Made by a program: the position numbers and the translations under genes. 64,000 bases of DNA from Melastoma dodecandrum (taxonomy: Eukaryota; Streptophyta; Magnoliopsida; Myrtales; Melastomataceae): NCBI GenBank assembly GCA_029817715.1, contig JARUPY010000474.1, forward strand, positions 7,688,001 through 7,752,000. The letters run 5' to 3'. Below are positions 1-10,390 of the stretch, piece after piece. Position 1 is the stretch's first letter. Each line of letters opens with the position of its first letter. Under the pieces are notes generated by a model. The model made no database searches. It was not told the origin of the DNA and saw only the letters and a program-made list of their open reading frames with translations.

Positions 1-888
1 GACTTTGCCAAAACAAAGGACGAAGAAGCTACGAGAGGTAAACCACCTCTCTCCCGTCTTTCGCCTTACCCGCCTGGTTTTCCGCTTCATTGGCTAAGAA
101 AGCCTTCAGACAACATGAAGCAGCATATGCATTCCTTGTATATTGCTGTTATTTTCGATGGTACTTTAATGAGTCGGGTCTTAGTAGACAACGGAGCCAC
201 TATAAACGTACTGCCTCTATCCAAGTTTAGAATACTTGGATATAAACTTCATGATTTGGTTAAAACCGACATCGCAGTGAGTGGTTTTAATGGCAGGAAG
301 TCCGAATGCTTGGGAGTCTTCTCGGTACATTTGGGAGTAGGGCGACAGGAGAAAAAAACCGCTTTTTTCGTAATAGACATAACCCCCACGTTCAATGCCT
401 TACTAGGGCGTGATTGGCTTCATAAGGCCGCCGCCATCCCGTCTACACTACATAGGGACCTAATATTGTGGCTTGACTCTGAAATTGAGATTGTGAAAGC
501 TGATGCGTATTCCTGTTGTGACAAAGGTGTTTTGCATGAAGAAACAAGCAAGACTATCAAGGATCTGACCCTGCATCAGTGGTATGAGTTGGGTGATCCT
601 ACGGTCGGTCCCCTTGGTCAACCCTCCGGGAAATTCGATTATATTGTAGACTACGGGACATCGCACCCCAAGCCAGAGTCCGGCCCGATTGTTCCAACAG
701 GATGGGGAGATGAGTTCACTGATAAGAACATAGAAGAAGTCCTGCAAGAAGTCAATTCAGGGGAGAACCCTGCTGAGGGTAGCACGAATGGCCACACAGG
801 AGAAGGAGCCTTGGAAAGCCAGCAGAACCCTGGCGCGGAGTTGGAGCCCGACAGACTCCTCAAAGAAGGGACTTATGGACCAAAGTGA
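1..888 (+). CDS. Gypsy gag-protease ORF, C-terminal part (aspartic protease)
   Basis: The frame is open from the first base, so the true start is upstream; the ATG at 115 is internal. The protease core carries the active-site motif LVDNGATINVLP near 181-219. DNGA replaces the commoner D[S/T]GA, and it is the same in element 2. The downstream flap and ALLGRDWL region fits retropepsin folds of Ty3/gypsy elements. The enzyme would cleave the Gag-Pol polyprotein inside virus-like particles. The frame stops at 886-888. The RT frame begins in the +1 frame and overlaps over 788-888, so expression of pol needs frameshifting, splicing or reinitiation. Confidence 0.85.
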   Translation, partial: DFAKTKDEEATRGKPPLSRLSPYPPGFPLHWLRKPSDNMKQHMHSLYIAVIFDGTLMSRVLVDNGATINVLPLSKFRILGYKLHDLVKTDIAVSGFNGRKSECLGVFSVHLGVGRQEKKTAFFVIDITPTFNALLGRDWLHKAAAIPSTLHRDLILWLDSEIEIVKADAYSCCDKGVLHEETSKTIKDLTLHQWYELGDPTVGPLGQPSGKFDYIVDYGTSHPKPESGPIVPTGWGDEFTDKNIEEVLQEVNSGENPAEGSTNGHTGEGALESQQNPGAELEPDRLLKEGTYGPK

Positions 889-2551
889 AAAGGAAAATGT
901 GGCAGTCGCCGATGTCCTCCGGCGGCTCCGAGTCTACAGGGAAGGACGTCCTCAGAATCAGTCTACATCATCTTTATCAATAAACTCAGCGGGCCTTAGA
1001 GCGCCTGATGCATGTAATAAGCCCGTGTCTACCAGTCTAGGTGGTAGCGAGCATCGCGAGTCTTTATTGACCCTATGTGACCCCTTGGTCAGTATCAACT
1101 TAGGTAACGAGTCTTCTCCTAGGAACGTTTTTATCAGCTCGTCAGCGAATAAAGAATTCTTTGAATCAATCAATGATGTACTCAAAGAATTTAGAGACTG
1201 CTTCGCCTGGGACTACACTGAAATGGCAGGGCTAGATCGTAAACTGGTAGAACATACTCTACCCATCAAGAAAGATTTCAAACCAGTTCAACAAGCTCCA
1301 AGACGTATGTCTAGAGAAGTAAGGCATCTAGTTTTCGAGGAAGTCAAAAAACTTTTTCGAGCAGGGTACATAAGAACGTCACGTTATACGGAGTGGATCT
1401 CTAATATAGTACCGGTCTTAAAGAAAAATGGAAAAATTAGGGTCTGCATAGACTTTAGAGATCCAAATCGCGCTACTCCCAAAGATGAATACCCTATGCC
1501 CGTCGCAGACGACCTTATAGATAAAACCGTGGGCCACCAAGTCATGTCTTTCATGGATGGTTTCTCGGGTTATAATCAAATTTTCATCGCAGAGGAAGAT
1601 ATTCACAAAACAGCATTCATGTGCCCTTTAGGCATTTTCGAATGGGTGGTGATGCCTTTCGGATTGAAAAATGCTGGTGCTACGTACCAGAGAGCGATGA
1701 ACGCTATATTCGATGCTTGTCTAGGAAAAACGGTAGAAGTCTACATCGACGACATAGTAGTCAAGTCGACGAAGGAAGAACTACATATCAAACATCTAAG
1801 AAACGCCTTCATGAAGATGAGGAAACATCAACTGAAGCTGAATCCTCTAAAGTGCGCCTTTGGAATTAAGACAGGGCATTTTTTGGGTTTCTTAGTGCAT
1901 CAACGTGGTATTGAAGTCGATCAAAACAAAGTAAAAGCTATTCAGAGCCTAACGGCCCCAAGGAGCAAAAAGGAGCTACAAGCTTTCTTGGGAAAGGTTA
2001 ATTACTTGTGCAGGTTCATTGGAAATGTTGCGGGAAAAACAGAGGTTTTCGCTAACCTCCTGCGAGGAAAGAACGATTACAGGTGGACCGAAGAACATGA
2101 AGAAGCGTTTAATGCTTTGAAAGAATATTTGACGCACCCACCGGTCTTAATGCCTCCTCAACAGGGGAAACCTTTTATCCTCTACGTAGCGGCTACCGGA
2201 ACGACTATAGGCGCAATGATGGCACAAGTAGATGAAAACGGGCGTGAAAGAGCTGTCTACTACTTATCAAGACAACTAACCCCAATTGAAGTCAGGTATA
2301 CATCTAAAGAAAAGCTATGTTTATCGGTATTTTACGCCGTAAAGAAGCTCAGGCACTACATCGGGAACCAAGAAGTCTACGTGGTTTCTAAGTCGCCTAT
2401 AATCAAATACTTCTTTGAAAGCCCTTTACTAGTCGGACGAATCAGCAAATGGAGTCTGACTTTGTCCCCGTACGATTTAAGGTATAAGTCGCAGCAGTCA
2501 GTTAAAGGACAAGCGCTAGCCAATTTCCTAGCCGATCATGATCCTGCCTAG
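788..2551 (+). CDS. Gypsy reverse transcriptase and first RNase H
   Basis: Reverse transcriptase converts the element RNA to cDNA. RT blocks are visible in order: the fingers around 1430-1500 (RVCIDFRDPN), the FSGYNQI block near 1563-1580, MPFGLKNAGATYQ near 1651-1690, and the catalytic YIDDIVVK at about 1741-1764. FLGFLVHQRGIEV follows, then the usual gypsy RNase H (PFILYVAATGTTIGA onward, about 2172-2500). The ORF opens at 788, upstream of the conserved RT core. The frame is interrupted by TAG at 2549-2551, where element 2 keeps an open codon, so this copy is probably not functional. The leading about 110 residues are a linker shared with element 2. Confidence 0.85.
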   Translation: MATQEKEPWKASRTLARSWSPTDSSKKGLMDQSEKENVAVADVLRRLRVYREGRPQNQSTSSLSINSAGLRAPDACNKPVSTSLGGSEHRESLLTLCDPLVSINLGNESSPRNVFISSSANKEFFESINDVLKEFRDCFAWDYTEMAGLDRKLVEHTLPIKKDFKPVQQAPRRMSREVRHLVFEEVKKLFRAGYIRTSRYTEWISNIVPVLKKNGKIRVCIDFRDPNRATPKDEYPMPVADDLIDKTVGHQVMSFMDGFSGYNQIFIAEEDIHKTAFMCPLGIFEWVVMPFGLKNAGATYQRAMNAIFDACLGKTVEVYIDDIVVKSTKEELHIKHLRNAFMKMRKHQLKLNPLKCAFGIKTGHFLGFLVHQRGIEVDQNKVKAIQSLTAPRSKKELQAFLGKVNYLCRFIGNVAGKTEVFANLLRGKNDYRWTEEHEEAFNALKEYLTHPPVLMPPQQGKPFILYVAATGTTIGAMMAQVDENGRERAVYYLSRQLTPIEVRYTSKEKLCLSVFYAVKKLRHYIGNQEVYVVSKSPIIKYFFESPLLVGRISKWSLTLSPYDLRYKSQQSVKGQALANFLADHDPA

Positions 2552-4365
2552 TCAATAGACCAAGAAGAAAGGATCGAAGAAATATGGCAGGCATGGTTCG
2601 ATGGCTCGTCTACAAAAAATGGAACTGGGATAGGAATCCATATAATGTCCCCTATGGGTAAAAACATTAGGCTGGCTTTTCGTCTACGAGCATCGTTGAC
2701 AAATAATGCCACCGAGTACGAAGATTAATAACAGTGTTAAAAGAGCTTCTATCGCTGGGAGCGAAACGAGCGCGAATTAGAGGAGATTCCCAGCTGGTTA
2801 TCAACCAAGTAAACGAAGAATGCTCGTGTCAAGAGAAGTTGCGACCATACCTTGAAATTGTTCAAGGGCTAGTCACACAATTCGAAAGCATAGCTTTCCA
2901 TTTCGTAAATCGTGACGAGAATAGAGTGGCCAATAACTTGGCACAATCAGCCTCGGGCTATAGGGCGAAAACCAAGCCAGGAGAATTAGCAGAAATGGAC
3001 TCTCATTTACAGCCAAGAAGTGACGTCATGGCTGTAGACCTCATGAACCGAGAGGAAGATTGTAGGAAACCAATCGTAGATTTCTTGTCGGATCCAAGTC
3101 AAAAGGTTAAACAACGGATCAGAGTCCAGGCATTGACTTACATCCTTTTAGATAACGTCCTCTACAAGAAGGATGCAAACGGAGTTCTTTTGAGGTGCGT
3201 AGACTTAGATGAAGCTACTCCAATAATGCTAGAAACTCATGAAGGTCTTTGTGGCTCACACCAGTCAGGGGTCAAAATGTGTTGGATTATCCGTAGACAT
3301 GGATTTTATTGGCCGTCAATGATGAAAAATTGCATCGAAATGGCTAAGGGATGCCAAGATTGTCAGCGACATGACCCGTCGACCCGCGCTCCGGCAGCAG
3401 ATCTCACCCCCATAATCAAACCTTGGCCTTTCAGGACTTGGGCCCTGGACATAATAGGAGAAATTCATCCCCATTCTAGTCGGGGAGACGCGTTCATCCT
3501 AGTAGCAATTGATTACTTCACTAAGTGGGTGGAAGCACAAGTCTACAGGAAAATTGATCACAGTGAAGTAATTGATTTCTTGCGGACTAACATTATTTAC
3601 CGATTTGGTATTCCCCAGAATATTGTGGTAGACAACGGGATGGCCTTCAACAATGCTAAGGTAAGAGGATTCGCTGAAGAGTTCGACTTCTCAATTTCGA
3701 ACTCTACTCCATATTATCCCCAAGGAAATGGGCAAGCCGAGGCGTCCAACAAATTGATTAAAAATAATATTCAAAGAATGATTGGATGCAACCCGAGAAA
3801 ATGGCACGATGTATTAAACGACACATTATGGGCCCTAAGGGTCACTAAACGCGACAGTACCGGAGAAACCCCATTCGCGCTAGTCTACGGCCATGACGCA
3901 ATCTTGCCCATAGAAATGAGATATAGGTCGCTTCGTGTCGCCCAGCCTTGCCTACAAGATAAAGCCATGCATATAGCCTTGGAAGAACTGGAAAAGAAGA
4001 GGTTAGAGGTTGTAGACAAGCTAGAAGCGCATAAACAGAGGATAGCCCGGCACTACAACAAGAAAGTAATTCATAAACACTTTCACGTTGGCGATTTGGT
4101 TTGGAAAATGGTTTTACCTTTAAAGACAAAAGACCAAATTTTGGGAAAGTGGTCTCCAAATTGGGAAGGACCGTATCGAGTAGTCGAGACTTATTCAACG
4201 AATAGTTATAGGTTGTCGACTCTCGAAGGTATTAAGCAACCTTTAAAAATTAACGGAAAATTCCTGAAACGGTATAAGAAGACCATCTGGGAATCTCACA
4301 AAAGAACTTTGGAGAAGCGTTTCCCGGCCATCGCGAAAGATATCGTGCAAAGAAAGGAGTCTTAA
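2552..4365 (+). CDS. Gypsy second (archaeal-type-like) RNase H and integrase
   Basis: The frame is closed at 2552-2733 by a one-base loss near 2722 relative to element 2, and is open from 2734 to the TAA at 4363-4365. A second RNase H-like domain starts near 2593 (AWFDGSS), with TEYE near 2710 and RGDSQLVINQVNEE after it. Its last motif reads NRVANNLAQ, with N where D is usual. Integrase follows: an HHCC zinc finger near 3238-3370 (HEGLCGSH ... CQDCQRH), the DDE core (ALDIIGE, VVDNGMAF, NGQAEASN) and the GPY-type C-terminal motif WEGPYRVVE near 4163. No chromodomain is visible, as expected for Tat/Athila-type elements. It would insert the cDNA into chromosomes. Confidence 0.85.
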
Positions 4366-4368
4366 AGC

Positions 4369-4386
4369 GTCTACACAGCTGTAGAC
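4369..4386. repeat. Small inverted repeat GTCTACA/TGTAGAC
   Basis: Just after the integrase stop, GTCTACA and TGTAGAC form 7-bp arms around CAGC. The GTCTAC core is frequent in this family's LTRs. Function is unknown. Confidence 0.4.
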
Positions 4387-4525
4387 CTATGAACTTGTGC
4401 ACAGAGTATCATCTACAGCGAACAAGTGAAAACAAAAGGATTGCAAGAAAACAAAATATGCAGGTCGTAGATTGAGTTTACCTAGGAGGGGTAACTCCTT
4501 AACAATATACTGTCTGCATTTAACA

Positions 4526-7500
4526 TCAAACCCTTCTACGAGCAAAGTCTCGTAGGTACAGTGTCCTAGTGCCGGACTGTGGCAATGAGCTAACAGCCTC
4601 CACAAACAAGAAAGTAAGAACCTTGGCACGGGTCCGCTTTATAGTAAGCTCGTTTTGCTGGCGATACCAGGACTTTAGTTCATCTTGGTGTTGCTGAGCA
4701 GAGACTTGAGTAGGGCGATTATCGAGCAGGGAGCCAATCGTGCTGATCCGATCTTTGAGATCGGCCTCGTAGCCCAAGAGTTCTTTAATTCTTGTCTGCA
4801 CTCGTGAAAGCTGGGAAGATAATTCACTCCGTTGATCCTCAAGTAGCTTGATGGCAGCTGCTTCCTCCTCCTGAGCTTGGAGTCTTTGGGCAATCCTGGA
4901 CGAAGTGTCGTCAAACGCTTGAAAGTCTGCTTGGTAAGCTGTCCATTCGGTCCAGAATTGCGCCCGGAAGTCCTCACAAGCGGCCTGCATCTGGATGTTG
5001 GCCGCCGGGGAGCGTTCTACTTCATCGACTAGGCCCTGAAGTTCCTTAAATTAAACTTCAGAAAACTTGTCGAGACGAAGAAGATTCCCGATGCGATCCA
5101 CATTTTGCACCAATTGGTCATAAGCACTGAGGCAGCCTGAGGTACCCTCCCCAGTAGGCACATTTGGTGATGGGGAGGAGAGAGGAATAACTTCTGCCAC
5201 AGTAGGTTGCGCAGCGTCATCAGGGTCGGCTCCCAAGGTACCAACTTTCTCTGGAACCGCAATTTCTGCCGCAGACGAGGTTGTCATTAGCGCTGCAGCA
5301 ACAGATGGGTTGACTTCAGGAGCGCCTGTTTCTTTCGGTGTTGCAACCTCTGCCTCAATGATGACAACATCCTCCTCCCCGAGTTTCGGGATTTGAGGGC
5401 TAGGAGGAGACACCCTGTGGATTAAGAAAACATACTAAATATTAGAAATAGAAACAGGGTCATTCCCAAGGGACGAAAACGTTAATAGGGAGAGACTGAC
5501 ATCTTTCTCAGGCTCTATCGAAGTCTCCGGCGCAGGAGAAGCTATAGGCACCAGAGCCATCATCTCTTGTCTGAAAAGGAAAGCCAAACATCATAAGAAT
5601 CAGTAAGCGTTCTTGGTTTTCAAAAAGGGAATAGAAAGAGTATTACATACTTTAAGGGGGGACTCGTAGATTGAGTCAACAACAACCTTGGGGTCCCGGA
5701 GGAAGCAGAACCAGATCCTCGGGAGACCAGCTGAGTTTGCCTCAGCAATTTGGATATCGGAGTATTCTCCGAGTCAGAAGATGACGAGGATATGATTCCG
5801 CGCTTGCGCTTCCTAAGCTTTCCCGAAGGCTGCCTCTCAACATTAGGCTTTTTGCCTTTAATGGCAGAAGGTTGTTGTCGCCGAGCCAAGCGACTAGCTT
5901 GGGGAGGAGGGCTCCTCTCAGGGGAAGAATCTCCAGAATCTGTAATCACAATTGTAAAGATTAAGAGGAAGTATTCCAATACAGGGACATGAGACTCTTT
6001 TAGAACATATATATACAATTCAAAGCCTCTTTTACCAGTGATAAGCTTCTGTCCAGGCTTCAGCATCATGTCAGTAGACAGGTAAAGGTCTGGCTCAGTA
6101 GAAGTCTCAAAGAATGTCATCCTGTCGCGAAGGGCTCCAAAGGTGAGCTCCCACTGAATGGGGAAAGCTTCGGTAGCATAAGCTGGAGTGCTCTCAAGGG
6201 GGACTCCATATGCTGAAGCTCTGCCTTCTTCGATAAGAGGACCAAGGAGGCTTGAAGAGAGTCCCTTGATAAGACACAACTATTCCTGATATGGATTGGG
6301 GCATTGAAAGTATTAGAAAAAGGGACTGCAGAGCTTTGGATGAAGCCCAGTTGCCTTGCGCAGAGCTGGGGATTGTAGACTTCAAAACCGAAGCCTGCCT
6401 CTGTGGCGCACACCAAGTCCCTGCTAGTCAGCACAGAGTCCCAGTATATGCATGACACCAGCTTCCTTCGGCGCTTGAGAACAGGGTGGCCGGTAGGGAA
6501 CGGAGCCCAATTACGGCGTTCCCCTCGTCCAGTGTCGACGATATGCCTCATATGCCCTGTCACCGAAGCATGCAACCACTGGCTCTTGTTGTAGCAGCAA
6601 GCCTCTAGCATATGTGTCCCATAGCAGCCAACCTTGATAGCACCAGAGGGCATCTGATATCCTGTAAGTCCTGGCATCCATGTGCAAGCCCACAGATGCA
6701 TGAGCCAAAGAAGGCCACCAGCCGGATACTTGGGGAAAGGGCTCGTGCAGGAACTATTCCTATGCAAGCTTTGGTAGATAAGACCCAACAAGAAGGGCGC
6801 CCAAGCTACCTTGCTGGAAGCATTACTCAAAAAGTTGGCAATCCCGTAAACCAACTTTGGCACTCTCTTACTAGGAAAGCAGAATACATACCTGCTCAGC
6901 CACACACTGAAGAATTCCACTTCTTCAGCCTTTCCTCAAGCAGAATGAGGGCGGCCTTTGAGTAATTGGAGATGCCTTGTCGCTGTATCCAAAATTTGGA
7001 GCATCCCTGACGGATTATGATCGCTGTCCAAGGGGTAAAGGCGAACGGGAGTCCCAGCTACATAACTCTCCTTCAAGAAATAGACGTCCTCCAATGTGAT
7101 AGTCATTGGACCTTCTGGAAAGTAAAAGCAGTTGACTGAGCTATTCCAAAAGGGGAGGAGACTGGCGCATACCCGCGGGTCACAGTGCTTTGCGACCAGA
7201 GAAAGCTTCAGGAAGGATCAAATCCCGCAGACCTTCAGCTTGCTTTCTAACCTTTCTTGCCAACGGGAGAACCATTCCCGTACTAGGGTCTTCTCCACAG
7301 AAGGGAAGCACAGGAAACCACTCTTCTTCTCCCAGCCAAGTGGGTCGATGAAATCCTCCGGGCAGATAGGGATTTGGTGCTCCGTGATCAGATACTCGTG
7401 AGAAATAGGGTCGGGGAAGAGTGCGGAGTCAAGAATGGGACCCAGAGTTAGGCCTTGGCCGTCTGAAGTCTGGACGACGCCGGAAGGGCCAGCGCGTTGC

Positions 7501-7532
7501 TGGTGCCACTGGAAAGAAGCAAGGTTCGACAT
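4526..7532 (-). pseudogene. Antisense PMD (plant mobile domain) gene carried by gypsy element 1
   Basis: This gene runs opposite to the retrotransposon, between integrase and 3' LTR. The start at 7532 matches the start of the element 2 homologue. The N-terminal two thirds (7532 to about 6040) resembles the aminotransferase-like plant mobile domain: CFPSVEKTL, the FWL-type segment EFFSVWLSRYVF, and LLGLIYQSL. A GT-AG intron at about 6037-5942 separates a basic, Ser/Pro-rich, probably nuclear linker (about 5940-5660). An acidic segment (about 5413-5050) and a coiled coil (about 4990-4528) follow. Frameshifts occur near 7220 and 6150, with stops near 6935 and 5050, so this copy is probably dead. 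PMD proteins of plants act in gene silencing and development; the role here is unknown. The same exon order is seen in element 2. Confidence 0.75.
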
Positions 7533-7701
7533 GATCGGAGAGAAGTTTTTCCTGAGAAGAAGACTAGGGTTTCGGGAAGAGCAAGATTGCGAGGAAAAGA
7601 AGGCTAATACGTACGTCGCAAGTGAAAGGAGGGAAACGAAACGTTTTCCTTTTAAACCAGGAAGTAGACAACTGTGCTCAGGCGACAGAAGTCACCTCAG
7701 C

Positions 7702-7714
7702 AAAAAAGGGGGGG
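7702..7714 (+). other. Polypurine tract (PPT) of gypsy element 1
   Basis: Six A followed by seven G lie four bases before the 3' LTR. PPTs prime plus-strand DNA synthesis. Placement and composition are canonical. Confidence 0.85.
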
Positions 7715-8056
7715 CTTATGTTGACACTACGGAATATCTTGGGCCTGTGCTAAGTCTACAAGCCCAGAAAGGTGGTCCTAAGTCTACAGCCCGACGTAGG
7801 ATGCAGGCCTGAGCTAAGTCTACAGCCTGCGTCAACATGTTGGCACTACAGAATGTCTTGGGCCTGAGCTAAGTCTACGGCCTGCGTCAACACACGCTCA
7901 CACGATCCCACACACACGATCCCAACACACAACTCAGAAAATCAGAAGGATATTTTAAAACGGACTCCGAGATTCCTGGAGAGCAGTTAAGATCGAGCCA
8001 CGATCTGAAGGATCGTTGTGAGGACATGTGAAGCGTGTAGGACAAGTAAGATTCAG

Positions 8057-8064
8057 TATAAAAG
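8057..8064 (+). promoter_or_regulatory. TATA box in the LTR of element 1
   Basis: TATAAAAG sits in the middle of the LTR, the usual place for the U3 promoter. An equivalent TATAAAAGG lies in the element 2 LTRs. Confidence 0.55.
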
Positions 8065-8220
8065 AAACAGATCCCCCTTAGGAAAAGGCACGATCAATCA
8101 GCCAAACACAAATTTGCATTGCTCGTCACCCTTAGATTTTAGTAGATACCTCGGCCTGGGTTATCTGGTCACTACCTTCAACACCAGAGTGAGCAACCGT
8201 AGCTTTGGTCATCATCTTCC

Positions 8221-8345
8221 GCCAGCACTTCCACCGTCCCAGCGAGAAACCGCAACCGGGGCAACGACCCTCCGCCAGCACTTCCACCGTCCCGGCGAGC
8301 AACCCTAACCGGGGCAACGACCCTCCGTCAGCACTTCTACCGTCA
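8221..8345. repeat. 53-bp tandem repeat inside LTR
   Basis: About 2.4 copies of a 53-bp unit start at 8221, 8274 and 8327. Each begins G[C/T]CAGCACTTC[C/T]ACCGTC and contains GGGGCAACGACCCTCCG. Diverged versions of the unit occur in the element 2 LTR. Confidence 0.75.
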
Positions 8346-8597
8346 CACAAGTCTATGGCGCAGCGCACTGTAGCAAGTCTACGACGTCAGCAGCGAGTCT
8401 ACGACGCCTACGTCAGCCGTTTCACCCCTCTTTTCGTTCATTTTTATAGCTGTAAGATTCTAATTTCTCTTTCGAAACTCTGAATTTGTACAGTCATATC
8501 ATTTATCATTGAAATTCATCTTTCTGGCGACCACATACATTTCCCTGTGAGTCCAATTGCCCAATATTTCCGACGTGGTCCGTTTTCTACGCGAACA

Positions 8598-10390
8598 CAT
8601 TTCTACAATTGAAGCAAATTATCCTCTAGCAAATATATGTTACAAAGATCCTATCGCCATCACAACTTAGATATAGATGTAAAATGTGGAACCACATATA
8701 AGACATAAAGAAAAGCATTTAGGCCGCTGAACAGTCCTGAGGTAATCTACAGATCTGTATTCTGTTCAAGGACACTTATGTAACAACTCAAACTTTTGTA
8801 AATACAAGAATGTAAATATAATGAGTAAACATAATTCGAAGTGTTTGGGAGCAAGAACTCACAACAGTACTATCGAACCCACTTACAAATATGCCAGGAA
8901 ACATTTCAGTGGGGGTGCGGGATATTAGGTGTAGAGTAACAAAAAACTATACCGGTATTGTTATGTTTATTTGGAATCTCCTAAAATTCCCTCTTAAATT
9001 CAAGTTGGGAATGATGAGCAATTCATTAATAATACTTTAATTGTTATGTTTTAACTCCTGGCCATCATCATGAAACAATGCAAGTATGCATGGTATTTGA
9101 GGGTTAATTCACGTCCTTTTATACATAGTAGTTATTTTGTTTCTAGCAAATCACATATATGATAAATCGATCACGAGATTGTCTTATTGTTGTAACGTAT
9201 GTATAAGCGGTGGTTTGTGTACATTAGTTCAATATAATAACAATAAAATAAAGTAAATCTTATTTCCTTATGGCAAGTGGGTGATTACGTTAGGAAAGGA
9301 GGAAATTTCGTCTCCCCTTACTAACGAGATGCCCAGGAAGTTTCCGGGAAATAGATTAAATTTATTCCATTAACGTAATTATGCAATGGCGGTGGAAGAA
9401 AAAAAAAGGGAGGAAAGGAGAAAAGAAACATAAAAAGGGGGAAGGGAAGCAAGGAGGAAAGGAGAGCCGTGAGGTTGAACATACGATTCGTGAAGGAGAG
9501 AGTAGACAAGTATGGCTTCTCAAATGAAGCTTCCACGTGGAGAGGTGACACGAAGAAGGCAGGAGTTAACGGAGCTTACGAAGGATTCGAGTACGAGGTA
9601 TGACCCGTTCTCCTTCCTCTTCACGTGTTTTCTCCTGACTATAGATTTGTTACGGTACTGTTACTCGTGCTGTTGTTGTTGGGAGTGGTTGATGTGTGGA
9701 AAAGAATGAAAGGACGGGTGGGGGATTCATGTCTTGGAATTTGAGGATAACCACCCGGGATTCCCGTTGTACTAGAGATACCCTTCACAGTCAAATGAGA
9801 GGATCTCGATTTAAGCTAGTTTTGTGTATTATAATAATTCGTGAACGGTTGTGTACATTGGAGGCTTATACGTGTGTTTGTATGTACAAGGCATATTATG
9901 TTCGAATTTTACTAAGGAAGGATGAAACAAGGGAAGACCGGATAGGGGTTATTTTCTTGGAATTGTATCCGGCCAAACACCGGATAAGTGGTGTTATGGC
10001 GGAAACCCTCGGACGGAGATAACTTAAAGGAAATTAATGGAAGGCTGGAAGAAGGCCTCCTTGAGTGGGGATGTAACCGGTACTGGTCGTCCCGGATTTC
10101 CTTAATTAATAACGTGTTGGATGATTCACGTTATTAACACAGAGATAAAGACTTTTTGGACATTCATAGGGTCCTGTTTAGTCTCTCGTGACTAATGTGT
10201 AACGTCTATGATGTTTTACAGGTTTTAAGGACTCAAGTATTTACAGTTATTCTCAAAAAAATAAAAAATAAAATTGTAATGACTTATAATGAGATCTTAT
10301 ATAATGACTTTGATCAGTTAATAAAGGATATTATTGTTCGGTAAAAAAAAAAAGAGTGAACCCGAGGACTTTTCACTTATCTCAGCATAC
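8598..10390. other. Unassigned AT-rich stretch between element 1 and the transporter exons
   Basis: No convincing gene was found. A 10-bp hairpin (TAATAACGTG/CACGTTATTA) lies at 10107-10136, with A-rich runs at 10254-10275 and 10343-10352. A short open stretch with ATG at 9512 ends in a possible donor (GAG|GTATGA), but it has no recognisable homology. Part of this region may be an intron of the transporter gene, whose next exons are not here. Confidence 0.4.

Larger units (their letters stand above)
1..8597 (+). mobile_element. Tat-like Ty3/gypsy LTR retrotransposon 1 (5' end outside window)
   Basis: Seen: in order on + come an aspartic protease, RT, RNase H, a second RNase H-like domain, integrase, an antisense PMD gene, a polypurine tract at 7702-7714 and a 3' LTR at 7719-8597. 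The 5' LTR and gag lie left of the window. Known: RT before integrase defines Ty3/gypsy. A second RNase H and extra antisense ORFs between integrase and 3' LTR are features of the plant Tat lineage. Its LTR and proteins closely resemble the element at 13051-25674, so the two belong to the same or sister families. The copy is damaged: there is a stop at 2549-2551, a one-base loss near 2722, and breaks in the antisense gene. Confidence 0.9.
7719..8597 (+). repeat. 3' LTR of gypsy element 1 (879 bp)
   Basis: It begins TGTTGACAC right after the PPT and ends GCGAACA, giving the canonical TG...CA. Both ends match the LTRs of element 2 (TGTTGACAC... and ...GCGAACA in element orientation). It holds several GTCTAC motifs, a TATA box near 8057 and a 53-bp tandem repeat. 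The 5' LTR is outside the window, so age cannot be estimated. Confidence 0.85.

Noticed and set aside
4845..4990. Independent gene for the coiled-coil frame
   Set aside because: It is the last exon of the antisense PMD gene, as shown by the same order in element 2.
9512..9709. Short exon starting ASQMKLPRGEVTRRR
   Set aside because: ATG and possible donor are present, but there is no homology I recognise and no second exon; not reported as a gene.
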